The notes: generated from the letters alone by a model not told the origin. A stretch of DNA of 64,000 bases from Undibacterium pigrum (GCF_003201815.1 NZ_QJKB01000001.1:620001-684000), one strand, 5' to 3'. Positions 25,132 to 34,879 are shown, counted from the stretch's first letter. Program-made: numbers and translations.

Positions 25132-27599
25132 ACATTCTCCTTTGGGGTAAAGCGTAATTCATGGGATAGGTCGGATACGGTCGTTTTATCATTTACAATG
25201 ATTCTGGCTGCCGCAATGGCAGCCTGTCCCAGCGCGATGCCACCATCGTTGGCAGGAATCAGGCTGTGACTCAAACAGTTCAGGCCCTTTTTATGCAGGC
25301 TGTGAATCAAGCCTTCCAGAAGCACAGCGTTTTGCATGCAGCCACCAGACAGTGCGACATCATTGAAGGTGTAGCTTTGCCTTAGCTGCAATAACATGGC
25401 GACAATGCCTTTAATCAGGCCGGCATGGAAACGGGTGGAAATCAGCGTGGTTGAGATTCCCTGCCTCACGTCATCCAGCAACTGTGGCCACATGCTGGCG
25501 GCATTTAGTTCGGGTAAACCAGATGAAGGAATATTGGGAATGTCGATAATCAGGGTGTAACTGAGGCTCAGGTCATCGTCGGCAAGATAGTGTGACAGCA
25601 GGTCTTTATCGACCAGCATTTCAAGTTCTATTGCTGCTTGCCCCTCGAATTGCACTTGCTCTGCATGAATGCCTATCGCTGCGGCAACTGCGTCAAATAA
25701 GCGACCTGCAGAACTGGCGAGCGGACAATTAAGCGCCCCTTTCATCATTTTTTGCAGAGTCGCGGTGGGATGACTGGCGAAGCAGGCAGCCAAAGCGGTT
25801 TCACCATAGTGTGTCTGGAAGCTTTCCCAATCCATGCTGTTTAAAATATGGGCATAGGCATTGCGCCAGGGTTGCTTGACGGCCTGGCCTGCGCCTGGCA
25901 TGGCGACGGGTTTGAGACGGGCCACCCTTTGGTAAGTACGATAATCTGCCAGTAAAAACTCCCCGCCCCAGAGCGTGCCATCGTCACCGAAACCCAGACC
26001 ATCCAGCGCCACACCAAGCACTGGCGAATGATCTATGGCTAACTGATTTTCTGCCATGACACAGGCAATGTGGGCATGATGATGTTGAATTCTGATGGCC
26101 GGCATGCCGTTAGCGCCAGAATCATTTTTAGCCAGTTTGCTGCTGATGTATTCCGGATGTTGGTCAAACGCCAGATAGCGTGGTGTAAATTCAAACAGGC
26201 GCTGATACAGCGCTAGATTATGTTCATAGTCATCAAAGGTGGAAACGTCTTCCAGGTCACCCTGATGTTGGGACAAAACAGCCGCCCCTTGTTTTACCAG
26301 ACAAAATGTGGATTTAAGCTCTGCTCCATAAGCCTGTATGCCATCGGCTGTTTCAAATCCTGATGGCAGCCTGATTGATCTCGGCGCATAGCCACGTGCC
26401 CGTCTGAGTATGCGAACTTTGCCTGCCACGCAACGAACCACGCTATCATCAATGCGATTGGCAACCGCACGGTTATGACAAACCACCAAGTCAGCAATGC
26501 TGCTCAAATTTGCTATTGCTTCATCATTGTCTATGACTTGTGGCTCGCCAGATACGTTGCCACTGGTCATGACCAAGGGGCCGCCAAATTGCCTGCAAAT
26601 CATATGATGCAAAGGTGTATAAGGCAGCATGAAGCCCAGTAAGCGACTGCCAGGGGCGATGGCTGCAGACAAGATAGTCGACTCTGGATTTATTACCTGC
26701 CTGGCTTCAAGCAAGACTATAGGGGCGATGCTGCTGCTCAATATGTCTTTTTCCAGCTCAGATACCAGGCAATAATTTTTAATTGTCGCAAGTTCGTGCG
26801 TCATGAGTGCGAACGGTTTTGCATATCTTTGCTTGCGTTCCCGCAGTGTTTCGACTGCCGCATGATTGGATGCGTCGCAGCACAAATGATATCCACCCAG
26901 TCCTTTTACCGCGACGATTTCCCCTGCCTTCAAAACCGTACAAATATGGCTTAACTGCGCCGCGACCTGCTTATAAGGGGAAGATGTAGCAGGGCAGGGA
27001 TATATGGTTTGTCCTGCACTATATAAAATCAGACTGGGGCCGCAGGCATGACAGGCTATGGGTTGGGCATGAAAACGCCGGTCCAGCGGATTTGCATATT
27101 CAACCTTGCATTGTTCGCACAGATCGAAACTGGCCATGGTGGTAGTTTCCCTGTCATAGGGAATGCCCTGAATAATGGATAACCTGGGGCCACAATGCGT
27201 GCAATTGGTGAAAGGATATTGAAATCGTCGTTCTTCGGAATTGTTAATTTCAGCCAGGCAGGCTTTACAAGTGGCGGCATCCGGCACTACTTCTGTACTT
27301 CCCCGCAAGTGTGTAGAACCGGTGATACGAAAGCCGGAATAATCCCAGTTATCATCACCCTTAGTCATGCTGATGGAATCTATCTGCGCCAGAGGTGGTG
27401 CTTCTTGCTTCAATCTGGCCAAGAAATTTTGTATGCTCTGTGATGTGCCAGACAGACGTATCAACACACCATCGCTATCATTCGCTACTTCGCCACGTAG
27501 CAGGCATTCCATCGCCAGGCGGTAAACAGCAGGACGGAAACCGACACCCTGGACAGCTCCCCTGACACGTATTTCCTGGTTTTCCATCATGGCTGGCAT
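25122..27599 (-). CDS. hypF: HypF carbamoyltransferase
   Basis: 825 residues: acylphosphatase domain (~8-95, VRGAVQGVGFRPAVY), two zinc-finger blocks (CKACLAEI, CTHCGP; CEQCKVEY, CHACGP), YrdC-like domain (VKGLGGYHLCCDA, TSGNVSGEP) and Kae1-like domain (QHHHAHIACVMAE, GVALDGLGFGDDGTLWGGEF, LSGGCMQNAVL). It moves carbamoyl from carbamoyl phosphate to HypE. Full length and apparently intact. First gene of the operon; the start could also be ATG 27590 or 27587 since no strong ribosome-binding site decides it. Confidence 0.96.
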   Translation of the reverse strand: MPAMMENQEIRVRGAVQGVGFRPAVYRLAMECLLRGEVANDSDGVLIRLSGTSQSIQNFLARLKQEAPPLAQIDSISMTKGDDNWDYSGFRITGSTHLRGSTEVVPDAATCKACLAEINNSEERRFQYPFTNCTHCGPRLSIIQGIPYDRETTTMASFDLCEQCKVEYANPLDRRFHAQPIACHACGPSLILYSAGQTIYPCPATSSPYKQVAAQLSHICTVLKAGEIVAVKGLGGYHLCCDASNHAAVETLRERKQRYAKPFALMTHELATIKNYCLVSELEKDILSSSIAPIVLLEARQVINPESTILSAAIAPGSRLLGFMLPYTPLHHMICRQFGGPLVMTSGNVSGEPQVIDNDEAIANLSSIADLVVCHNRAVANRIDDSVVRCVAGKVRILRRARGYAPRSIRLPSGFETADGIQAYGAELKSTFCLVKQGAAVLSQHQGDLEDVSTFDDYEHNLALYQRLFEFTPRYLAFDQHPEYISSKLAKNDSGANGMPAIRIQHHHAHIACVMAENQLAIDHSPVLGVALDGLGFGDDGTLWGGEFLLADYRTYQRVARLKPVAMPGAGQAVKQPWRNAYAHILNSMDWESFQTHYGETALAACFASHPTATLQKMMKGALNCPLASSAGRLFDAVAAAIGIHAEQVQFEGQAAIELEMLVDKDLLSHYLADDDLSLSYTLIIDIPNIPSSGLPELNAASMWPQLLDDVRQGISTTLISTRFHAGLIKGIVAMLLQLRQSYTFNDVALSGGCMQNAVLLEGLIHSLHKKGLNCLSHSLIPANDGGIALGQAAIAAARIIVNDKTTVSDLSHELRFTPKENVCV

Positions 27600-27693
27600 G
27601 CTTTGTTCTCACGTTGAGACAAGGGCATTCACAAAGACATGCTTACCTGAAAATCTGGCAAACTGTCTGTGGGCTGGCTATCTAATGTAATCC

Positions 27694-27729
27694 GTGACTG
27701 TGCGGAGCTGGTTCGCCCCGCACAGTCAC
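27694..27729. terminator. Strong hairpin between the haem protein gene and hypF
   Basis: GTGACTGTGCGG and CCGCACAGTCAC pair perfectly over 12 bp with a 12-base loop, ten bases after the stop of the minus-strand mono-haem gene. There is no clear U-run on that strand, so it may act as a 3' stem or Rho-dependent end rather than a classical terminator. Confidence 0.6.
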
Positions 27730-27738
27730 AGTGTCTAT

Positions 27739-29565
27739 TTACTTGTTTTTTGGATACAAGGGAATCAAGGTGTTATAGATATGGCTGACAGAAGTATTGG
27801 CAGGCTGGTTGACTGGCTGACTGCCATTTGAGTGACAGCTAAAGCAATTCGAGCCTGAACTCTTCGTGCTACCTATGCCCTGGTCATAAGTTTCCATGGT
27901 CGTATTGTTGAGCAGGTTGGTGCCGACCTGGTTGGTAGCGGTAACGGTTTTGCCGCCTATGGTCCAGGTTGCACCTGTCAACATATAGTTGGCCCGTACA
28001 TCACCTTTGATCAGTTGGTTCAGGACACTGCTGGTGGTGGAAATGACTTCAGTATTCTCCAGCAGTACATTGGCTGCATCCGAACCACTGCCCCAGGCTT
28101 TCCAGCGTAGAGTATCGCTTGGGCCTATAGGTGTGGATGTATTGGCAGTGATATTCGGCGAAGCTTTGAAGTTGGCCAGTTGTACATTTGGGGTAGCAGA
28201 CTTCAGCGAAGAAAATAACCATGCGCCAGTCGTGTCTTGTGCAACATTGACAGTCGCACCAGTATTGCTGGTGTAGCTATAGGCTGCATTTGGTGTATTG
28301 CTCAGGTGCTCAAATGTTGCCCAGATCATTTCTGGATGGCCATTGGTGCTTCCCACTACATGCATGCCTACCAGTGCCAGCTTAACAGGTTTGTTTTGAC
28401 CTGTAGGTATCCACAAAAGTGGGTTGGATTTATTGTAGAGTGGCACAGAGGTGTTCACTGTGATGTAGTTACTGGCCTTTAAACCAAGTGCATCAAGGCC
28501 GGTGGTATCTATCCATGCAGTTTTTACTTCCATGGTCAAGGCTTCCTGATCAGGGATCTTGACCCCTTTGGATGCAGCATAGTTAACTACAGCGTTAACT
28601 TCTGCCTGTGTCGTCGGGAACACATTATTGGGATTGGAAATATTGCCGTTGGCAACACCAGTCTGGAAGAAGGCAAACACATCGTTCACCATGGTGGCGT
28701 AGTATACCAGTGACTGATTTTGCCCCAGCAAAACGCCAGACAAGCTGCCAGCCTGACCCTGAGTAGGTTCTATGGTATTGCCCAGGCTATCAACAAAAAC
28801 AGTTTTTCCGTTGGCCTGGAAAGCCTGCACCATATTTTTTGCCACTTTGGTATTCATGGTCAAAAGATGCGGTGCAACTTTCGCAGCGACTGTTGCATCC
28901 ATGTTTTGCTGAGCAGGCACAGCGATTTTTTTGTTGGCAGAATCAAAGAAACTTGGTTTCTTGCCTTCTTGCGCTTCGATGCGATTAATTTCTACAAACT
29001 TGCCAGCGCTGTTTTTAATGAGGGATTGCCCTTTTTCTGTCTGCGGTGCTGGCAATACTTCAAACGAGTGACCGGTCTTGTCTGTAATACGTTGCAAGCC
29101 GTTCGGACCAACTTGTGCGCTGCGAATATTGAGTAGCGGTAGCGGAACATTAGGCAAGTTTTGACTATAGGTGCGTTTGTTCTCGGCGTTCAGGCCAGAT
29201 ACATTGTAGAAAACTGGCGAATTGAAGACCATTGAATTACCGCCGTATGTGCTGGGGGCAGGCGAAGTCAGCCACAAAAACATTTGCGCCGACCATTGAT
29301 AAAAATCACAGTCTGTATTGTTGGTGGGGAAGGCAATGCTATTGGCAGGATTGACGACGCCATTCAAGCTGACATTGCCGCCAAACCATCCAGCAAATGT
29401 CTGTGGAGACACAGCACACAAAGCTTGAGCATTTGTTGGCACTACGGTCTGTGCCTGGGCTGTAGTCATCAGCATTGGAGCAACTGCGATAAGGCCACAT
29501 GTCAGACATTTGCTGAGAGCTGAATTTTTTTGCCTGCTTCGATTAATTATTGCTGATCCGTTCAT
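27739..29565 (-). CDS. Exported protein with a single C-terminal haem-binding CxxCH
   Basis: About 608 residues from the ATG at 29565, which has AGGGAG eight bases upstream; an earlier ATG at 29589 does not. Signal peptide ~1-37 (ends AQAQ), a large domain of unknown type with the motif DCDFYQWSAQMFLWLTSP, and near the C-terminus NCFSCH (C574, C577, H578), a c-type haem site. Probably periplasmic. I know no function; similar cytochrome-like proteins exist in Burkholderiales. It precedes the hypF operon on the same strand with a 139-base gap, so a redox link is possible but unproven. Confidence 0.75.
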   Translation of the reverse strand: MNGSAIINRSRQKNSALSKCLTCGLIAVAPMLMTTAQAQTVVPTNAQALCAVSPQTFAGWFGGNVSLNGVVNPANSIAFPTNNTDCDFYQWSAQMFLWLTSPAPSTYGGNSMVFNSPVFYNVSGLNAENKRTYSQNLPNVPLPLLNIRSAQVGPNGLQRITDKTGHSFEVLPAPQTEKGQSLIKNSAGKFVEINRIEAQEGKKPSFFDSANKKIAVPAQQNMDATVAAKVAPHLLTMNTKVAKNMVQAFQANGKTVFVDSLGNTIEPTQGQAGSLSGVLLGQNQSLVYYATMVNDVFAFFQTGVANGNISNPNNVFPTTQAEVNAVVNYAASKGVKIPDQEALTMEVKTAWIDTTGLDALGLKASNYITVNTSVPLYNKSNPLLWIPTGQNKPVKLALVGMHVVGSTNGHPEMIWATFEHLSNTPNAAYSYTSNTGATVNVAQDTTGAWLFSSLKSATPNVQLANFKASPNITANTSTPIGPSDTLRWKAWGSGSDAANVLLENTEVISTTSSVLNQLIKGDVRANYMLTGATWTIGGKTVTATNQVGTNLLNNTTMETYDQGIGSTKSSGSNCFSCHSNGSQPVNQPANTSVSHIYNTLIPLYPKNK

Positions 29566-30051
29566 TGTATTTCTCCCTTTTATAAGCAAGGTCAGAAAAT
29601 CTCTTCACCTGCTTGATTTGTCATGAGACTACCCGGCGACCAAGGTGTATCCAGTTCTATGCCAGAAATACCAAAGCCGTGTTTTTGTTGCATTTTCCAC
29701 ATCAATAAAGACAGCGAACTACAAAACAGAAAATGGTGTAATCAGCGTGGACAAGCTGAAAGGGAGTTTTGGAATTTCTAATTCCTCACGCCTGAAGTGT
29801 AAAAAAGACAATGAATTAATTGGGTATTAATTTAACATGCATTTTGCAAAAAAGAATAGATGAAATAATAATTAATGTGACTTTTTATCTACTATTTTTA
29901 AAAACATGTCAGAGGGGAAATGAACGCGTTGTTTTTTGCGTTGTTGACTTGCCTGGTGTTGTTGGCATGAAATTCAACTGAGCAAGTGCAATTTGATGGG
30001 AGGTGTATGATGCGGCGCAGATATGTCAGGCGAATGCATTCAGTGCGGGGG
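29566..30051. other. Gene-free intergenic region
   Basis: About 490 AT-rich bases between the haem-protein promoter side and the end of the integrase gene. I see no convincing gene, RNA or repeat; the promoter of the haem protein must lie at the left end. No tRNA-like or obvious att core was found beside the integrase. Confidence 0.5.
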
Positions 30052-31272
30052 TTACCAGTCAATTTTATGTCCTGCCTCTGTCTCGCGATGGCGAGCATCG
30101 TCTGTTGAGTGCAGGTAATTGTTGGTGGTGCTCAGTGATTCATGACCTAAATTGTCACGGACATGACGCAGATCGATATCATTGTTTGCCATATGCGAGC
30201 CTGCGGTATGGCGTAACCAGTGGGCAGATGCTTGCTCGACCCGGTCGGCAAGAGGGATAAATTGCTCACCGCGTTGCCTTAATTGCTCAGCAGTTTGCTG
30301 GAATACTTTTTTTACTATGGCATGCAAGGCGCCGCGTGTCATGGCGTCGGTCCTGCTGCCTATGGGTAGTAGTAAGGGCAGGGTCTCTGCTGGCAGGGGC
30401 AGGGGAGTCAACCCCTTGGATTGACGGTAGCGACTCAGTTCTACCATCAACTCATTCGTTGCTGGCACGATTCTCAGTTTGTCACCTTTACCCAAAATTT
30501 CCAGCCACCAGCGCTCCTTCCCATCCTTGTCACGTCTGCAAAAAAAACTGCCCATAGTATTGCTGATCACTTCAGAGATCCTGAGGCCGCACAGATACAA
30601 GAGTGAAAAAAGCCAGCGCAGACGGTAATACTGCTCGAGATTGCGGGAGGTTTCCCTGGGCATGGATTCTATGGTCTGTTTGACCTCCAGCCACAAATCT
30701 TCTTCCAGATAGCGCGTAATGCGCGGCCGGGCTTTTCTGGCACGTTGACGTGACAAGGACAGTGGGTTGCCTGCCAGGTAGCCCGCATTTACCAGCCATG
30801 AAAACATCACATTCAATATGACCGCTGCCTGACGCTGGCTGCCAAGCGAGAGTGGCCCTGAAAATGGCCGCCATTCAGGATGATTGCGCGCGAATTTTCG
30901 CTTGTCGCGCATGATCCAGCGTGCTGCCGGCTGAGGATTGGTCAAAAACATTTGGTAACTGAGCCAGTCTTCATGTGTCAAAGAAGATAAAGGCTTGCCC
31001 AATTGCATGGTTGACCATAAAAGCAGGCGTTCAGCCTCTTTCCGATAATTGTCAAAAGTCGTCTTGGTATCCCAGAAGCGCGCCAACCATGCCTTGATGG
31101 CCTCAATATCGTTTGCCGCCTTGATTTGCGGCCGGTTTCCCATGGCACGGTTGCTACCTTGGCTGCCATCCATATTGGCTGGCAATAAGACATTTTCCAG
31201 AGTTGCCAGGGCGGGCGAATTATCGATATTCATTTGATTTTCTGCAAGGTATTTGATGAAACGCCTTGTCAT
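30052..31272 (-). CDS. Tyrosine site-specific recombinase
   Basis: 406 residues (393 from an internal ATG at 31233; no ribosome-binding site decides). N-terminal SAM-like core-binding domain (~55-165), catalytic domain with all residues present: R231 (CGLRISEV), K262 (LGKGDKLRIVP), H351 and R354 (AHWLRHTAGSHM), H377 (LGHESLSTT) and nucleophile Y386. Not XerC/D-like in length. It is divergent from a KfrA-like gene; no phage or plasmid genes flank it, so it may be a resident chromosomal recombinase or a relic of an integrated element. Confidence 0.9.
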   Translation of the reverse strand: MTRRFIKYLAENQMNIDNSPALATLENVLLPANMDGSQGSNRAMGNRPQIKAANDIEAIKAWLARFWDTKTTFDNYRKEAERLLLWSTMQLGKPLSSLTHEDWLSYQMFLTNPQPAARWIMRDKRKFARNHPEWRPFSGPLSLGSQRQAAVILNVMFSWLVNAGYLAGNPLSLSRQRARKARPRITRYLEEDLWLEVKQTIESMPRETSRNLEQYYRLRWLFSLLYLCGLRISEVISNTMGSFFCRRDKDGKERWWLEILGKGDKLRIVPATNELMVELSRYRQSKGLTPLPLPAETLPLLLPIGSRTDAMTRGALHAIVKKVFQQTAEQLRQRGEQFIPLADRVEQASAHWLRHTAGSHMANNDIDLRHVRDNLGHESLSTTNNYLHSTDDARHRETEAGHKIDW

Positions 31273-31313
31273 TGCTCAAAAATTTGCGTTTCTATCTATG
31301 TGCGAAATTATAG

Positions 31314-31335
31314 TGACATTATAAAAGTAATGTCA
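31314..31335. promoter_or_regulatory. Inverted repeat in the integrase/KfrA-like divergent promoter
   Basis: TGACATTA and TAATGTCA form a perfect 8-bp inverted repeat with a 6-base spacer, about 40 bases upstream of the integrase start. KfrA proteins autoregulate through such dyads, so it is a candidate operator. Confidence 0.5.
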
Positions 31336-31367
31336 TATTTAATTTAATTGAAGTTGGATATTTAATG

Positions 31368-31382
31368 TAATACGTTGTATTA
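31368..31382. promoter_or_regulatory. Second small dyad upstream of the KfrA-like gene
   Basis: TAATAC and GTATTA flank GTT, 25 bases before the KfrA-like start. It is a different half-site from the neighbouring repeat, and may overlap the promoter. Confidence 0.4.
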
Positions 31383-31407
31383 TTAATTAAATTAAGAGAG
31401 GGATATT

Positions 31408-32505
31408 ATGGATACGCCCGCACAGAACGAACGCATGCTTTTGGCTGATATTGAGACGCTGCGTGAGCAATTCCCGCAGACGCAAGATCTTTACAGAGAG
31501 GTATGTATCGCCATGTTCTTTCGCTATGGCATCACGCCAACGGCGAACAAGCTCTATCAATTGGTGCGAAAAGGCAGCATGTCGGCGCCAGCTGAAGCCT
31601 TGGGGCGCTTCTGGGAAGATTTGCGTGAAAAAAGCCGGGTCAGGATAGAGCACCCGGATTTACCTGAGGCCTTAAAACAGGCAACGGCAGAAATGGCAGT
31701 CAGCCTTTGGGCGACGGCCCTGGGGCAGGCACAAGAGTCGCTCACAACTTACCGATCAGAAGTTGCTGGGCAACTTGTTGAGGCGAATGCGGCAAAAGAA
31801 GCTGCTGAACTGGCTGAGCAGACTGCAAACACAGCTCTCGAGGCCATTTTGCTTAAACTGAAGTCGACCGAAGCCATTGTTCAGAGCCTGGAGCATCGCG
31901 TTACCGCGCTACAAACAAAAAATGAGGGGCTAGACTCACAATTAGCGGCAGGAAAAGCGGAAATAAGCAATTATCAATCGGAGTTAAAAGAACGCAGCCA
32001 GGAATTCACTTTGGAGCTGGAAAAGCAACGTCAGATAGCTGTGCTGACAGAGGAAAGATTCCATGCTTCAGAAAAGCGTGCCTTGATGGAGATTGACAGG
32101 GAAAGGCAGCATTCTGGAAAGTTGCAAAAAGAACTGGATCAAGCGCGAACTCAGCTAGCAGAACTGATTAAAAATCACCAAAAAGAATTACTCATCAAGC
32201 ATGATGATATTGGTGGCTTGAGGCAAGAAATAGGTGCTTTGCAGGGTAATTTGTCTGCGCTGGCCGAGAGCCGGGACTTCATGCTTAAAGAATTGAGTTC
32301 AGAAAGAGGGCGCCTGGAATTATCACAAAACCAGCTTTCTTCCGTTACGGTGGAGATGGGGGAGTTGCAAAAGCAACTGCACCTGGCCGAAGGCCGGATT
32401 ACCTCCTTACATGCTGAACTGGCTGAGGAGCGGGCCGCAAGGCAAGCAGAAAAGCAACTTGAATCGCAAATCAAACCTGCGACCGAGGGTGAGGGTGCTG
32501 CCTAA
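31408..32505 (+). CDS. KfrA-like DNA-binding coiled-coil protein
   Basis: 365 residues. The N-terminal ~120 residues (REVCIAMFFRYGITPTANKLYQLVRKGSMSA) match the KfrA N-terminal DNA-binding domain known from IncP/IncU plasmids; the rest (~130-360) is a long heptad-rich coiled coil with many Glu/Gln/Lys/Leu. KfrA forms filaments and aids plasmid partition and regulation. Here it is a presumed chromosomal copy, divergent from an integrase. Confidence 0.85.
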   Translation: MDTPAQNERMLLADIETLREQFPQTQDLYREVCIAMFFRYGITPTANKLYQLVRKGSMSAPAEALGRFWEDLREKSRVRIEHPDLPEALKQATAEMAVSLWATALGQAQESLTTYRSEVAGQLVEANAAKEAAELAEQTANTALEAILLKLKSTEAIVQSLEHRVTALQTKNEGLDSQLAAGKAEISNYQSELKERSQEFTLELEKQRQIAVLTEERFHASEKRALMEIDRERQHSGKLQKELDQARTQLAELIKNHQKELLIKHDDIGGLRQEIGALQGNLSALAESRDFMLKELSSERGRLELSQNQLSSVTVEMGELQKQLHLAEGRITSLHAELAEERAARQAEKQLESQIKPATEGEGAA

Positions 32506-32686
32506 TTTTATTTGCAAAGCCGCATGCGGCTCTTGGCGATAATTTTAAAATCGTGCAAATGGCAGATATTTGTACAAAATACTGAACTTTCACCTCAGTT
32601 TTCAGACTAAACTGGCCGCGCTTGAGGCTTGCCAAAAAGCACGTCGAGGGAACCCACCTATAATTTTCACATCTTTTTATAACAAT

Positions 32687-34852
32687 ATGATGAAAAAAAC
32701 ACTTACCACGCTGGCGGTCATGAGCCTTTGCCAGTTAGCTAGCGCAGATGAAGGCATGTGGATGCCACAGCAATTGCCACAAGTTGCCAAGCAACTTAAA
32801 GCTGCTGGCCTGAAACTGGATCCTGCAACTTTAACCAAACTGACAGAATTCCCCATGGGAGCCATCGTCAGCCTGGGCGGTTGTTCAGCTTCCTTTGTAT
32901 CTCCACAAGGCCTGGTCGCGACCAACCATCACTGCGTCTACAATAGTGTTGCCCACAATTCAAAGCCGGAGCGTAACTTGCTGGCTAATGGCTTCCTGGC
33001 GAATAGTCTGGAAGAAGAATTGCCTGCTTCGCCAGGCTCACGCATTCTGGTCACTAAAGATGTGCTCAATGTCAGTGACAAAATTATCGACAAGAACACT
33101 GCTAAATTGCAGGGCAAGAGCCGCGTTGATGCGATTGAAAAGGCGTCCAAAGCCATCGTCGCCGAATGCGAAAAAGATGTTGGTCATCGCTGCAATGTCT
33201 ATCCTTACTATGGCGGTCTGGAGTTTTACCTCATCAAGCAATTGGAAATCAAGGATGTGCGCCTGGTGCATGCGCCACCTGAAGGCGTAGGTAAATTTGG
33301 TGGTGACACTGATAACTGGATGTGGCCGCGCCACACAGGTGACTATGGTTTCTACCGCGCGTACGTGAGCAAAGACGGCAAATCTGCCGACTTCAGCAAA
33401 GACAATGTGCCTTATGTGCCCAAACATCACTTGAAATTGGCCAAAGATAATTTGAAAGAGGGCGATTTCATCATGGTGCTGGGTTACCCAGGCCGCACCA
33501 ATCGTCACCGTTTGCCATCCGAGGTCGCCTATACTTTTGACTGGAATTATCCGGCATTTGTCAAAGGTTCTGGCGACATGTTGGCGATTATCGCAAAAGA
33601 AACCAGCGACAATCCCGATGCAAAACTCAAATATGCAGGCCAGGTTGCAGGCATCAATAATTACTATAAGAATCGTCAAGGCATGCTGGATAGTTATGCT
33701 GGCAGCGATTTCCTGGCACGCAAAACCAAAGAGCATGATGAGCTGAAAGCCTGGATCAACAGCAATCCTGCACGCAGCAAAGAATATGCTGCTGATATCG
33801 AGCAAGTTGAAAAATTGATCGCCGAACGCGATGCCATGGGCAAGCGTGATTTCTACTTGGGCAATTCTTCGCCACGCTTCCTGGGTACAGCGCGTAGTTT
33901 GTATCGCCTGGCAAATGAAACGACAAAAGCTGACGCAGAGCGCAAAGCCGGCTTCCAGGTACGTGATTTGCCGCGCTTCAAGGCAAGTATCGATGCAGTT
34001 GAGCGTAGCTATGATGAAAAAGTCGACAAGGCCCTGGTCTTATATAGTCTGGGCAAATATGCTGCGCAGCCCAAGGCTGAGCGCAATGCCAATTTTGATG
34101 CAGCTATCGGCATCAAGGATGGCATGACAGAAGCTGAATTGAAATTACTGCTCGACAATCTGTATGCCGGTAGCAAGCTTGGTGATAAAGCAGTGCGCAG
34201 CACCTGGTTGAATGCCAAGCCGGAAGACTTCAAGGCAAGCAAAGACAGCTTCATCAAAGCCGCAGTGGCTATGTATGAAGGTAGCCTGAAGCGTGAAGCT
34301 GATGACGAGGAACTGGCAGGTAAAATCCAACAAGCCTATGGCAATTACATGAAGGCAAAAATCGCTTTCATGAAGAGCAAAGGTCAGGCTGTTTACCCTG
34401 ATGCCAATAGCACCCTGCGCGTCACTTTCGGCAAAGTTACTGGCCGTGACCATGGCACTGCAGATGGCCTGGCATGGAATGCCTTTACGACGATCAACGG
34501 CATCCCGCCTAAGGCAACCGGTACTGGTGATTTCAATGCTCCGGCAGCACAATTGGCGGCAATCAAGGCAAAAGACTTTGGAAAATTTGTAGATCCGCAA
34601 CTCAAGACTGTACCTGTGAACTATCTGGCAACTATGGATATCACCGGTGGCAATTCTGGTTCGGCAGCATTGAATGCCAAGGGTGAGTTCATCGGCCTGG
34701 CTTTTGATGGCACTCTGGATTCCATCATCTCTGACTGGGATTACAACAAGGCCAATACCCGCTCCATTCAGGTTGACTGGCGTTACATGCTGTGGCAGAT
34801 GAAACATGTGGATAAGGCAGATCGTCTTATCAAGGAAATGGGCGCTGAATAA
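32687..34852 (+). CDS. S46-family dipeptidyl-peptidase (DPP7/DPP11 type), exported
   Basis: 721 residues from the ATG at 32687 (or 32690). Signal peptide ~1-20. Chymotrypsin-like S46 motifs: VATNHHCVYNSV (catalytic His ~81-82), GGDTDNWMWPRHTGDY, and GGNSGSAALNAKGEF with catalytic Ser657. The residue after AFD near position 675 is Gly, which in this family marks DPP7-like preference for hydrophobic P1 over DPP11-like acidic P1 (Arg at this site). The open frame extends upstream to 32570, but that region lacks a start with a signal peptide. A clear terminator follows. Confidence 0.92.
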   Translation: MMKKTLTTLAVMSLCQLASADEGMWMPQQLPQVAKQLKAAGLKLDPATLTKLTEFPMGAIVSLGGCSASFVSPQGLVATNHHCVYNSVAHNSKPERNLLANGFLANSLEEELPASPGSRILVTKDVLNVSDKIIDKNTAKLQGKSRVDAIEKASKAIVAECEKDVGHRCNVYPYYGGLEFYLIKQLEIKDVRLVHAPPEGVGKFGGDTDNWMWPRHTGDYGFYRAYVSKDGKSADFSKDNVPYVPKHHLKLAKDNLKEGDFIMVLGYPGRTNRHRLPSEVAYTFDWNYPAFVKGSGDMLAIIAKETSDNPDAKLKYAGQVAGINNYYKNRQGMLDSYAGSDFLARKTKEHDELKAWINSNPARSKEYAADIEQVEKLIAERDAMGKRDFYLGNSSPRFLGTARSLYRLANETTKADAERKAGFQVRDLPRFKASIDAVERSYDEKVDKALVLYSLGKYAAQPKAERNANFDAAIGIKDGMTEAELKLLLDNLYAGSKLGDKAVRSTWLNAKPEDFKASKDSFIKAAVAMYEGSLKREADDEELAGKIQQAYGNYMKAKIAFMKSKGQAVYPDANSTLRVTFGKVTGRDHGTADGLAWNAFTTINGIPPKATGTGDFNAPAAQLAAIKAKDFGKFVDPQLKTVPVNYLATMDITGGNSGSAALNAKGEFIGLAFDGTLDSIISDWDYNKANTRSIQVDWRYMLWQMKHVDKADRLIKEMGAE

Positions 34853-34879
34853 GTTTTTAGCTTTGATCAGTTGCTATTG

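Noticed and set aside
32518..32531. Palindrome AGCCGCATGCGGCT after the KfrA-like gene as a terminator
   Set aside because: The hairpin has only five pairs with a 4-base loop and no following U-run; insufficient as an intrinsic terminator.
33038..33805. A 255-codon minus-strand open frame
   Set aside because: Antisense to the S46 peptidase; no signal of coding beyond openness.
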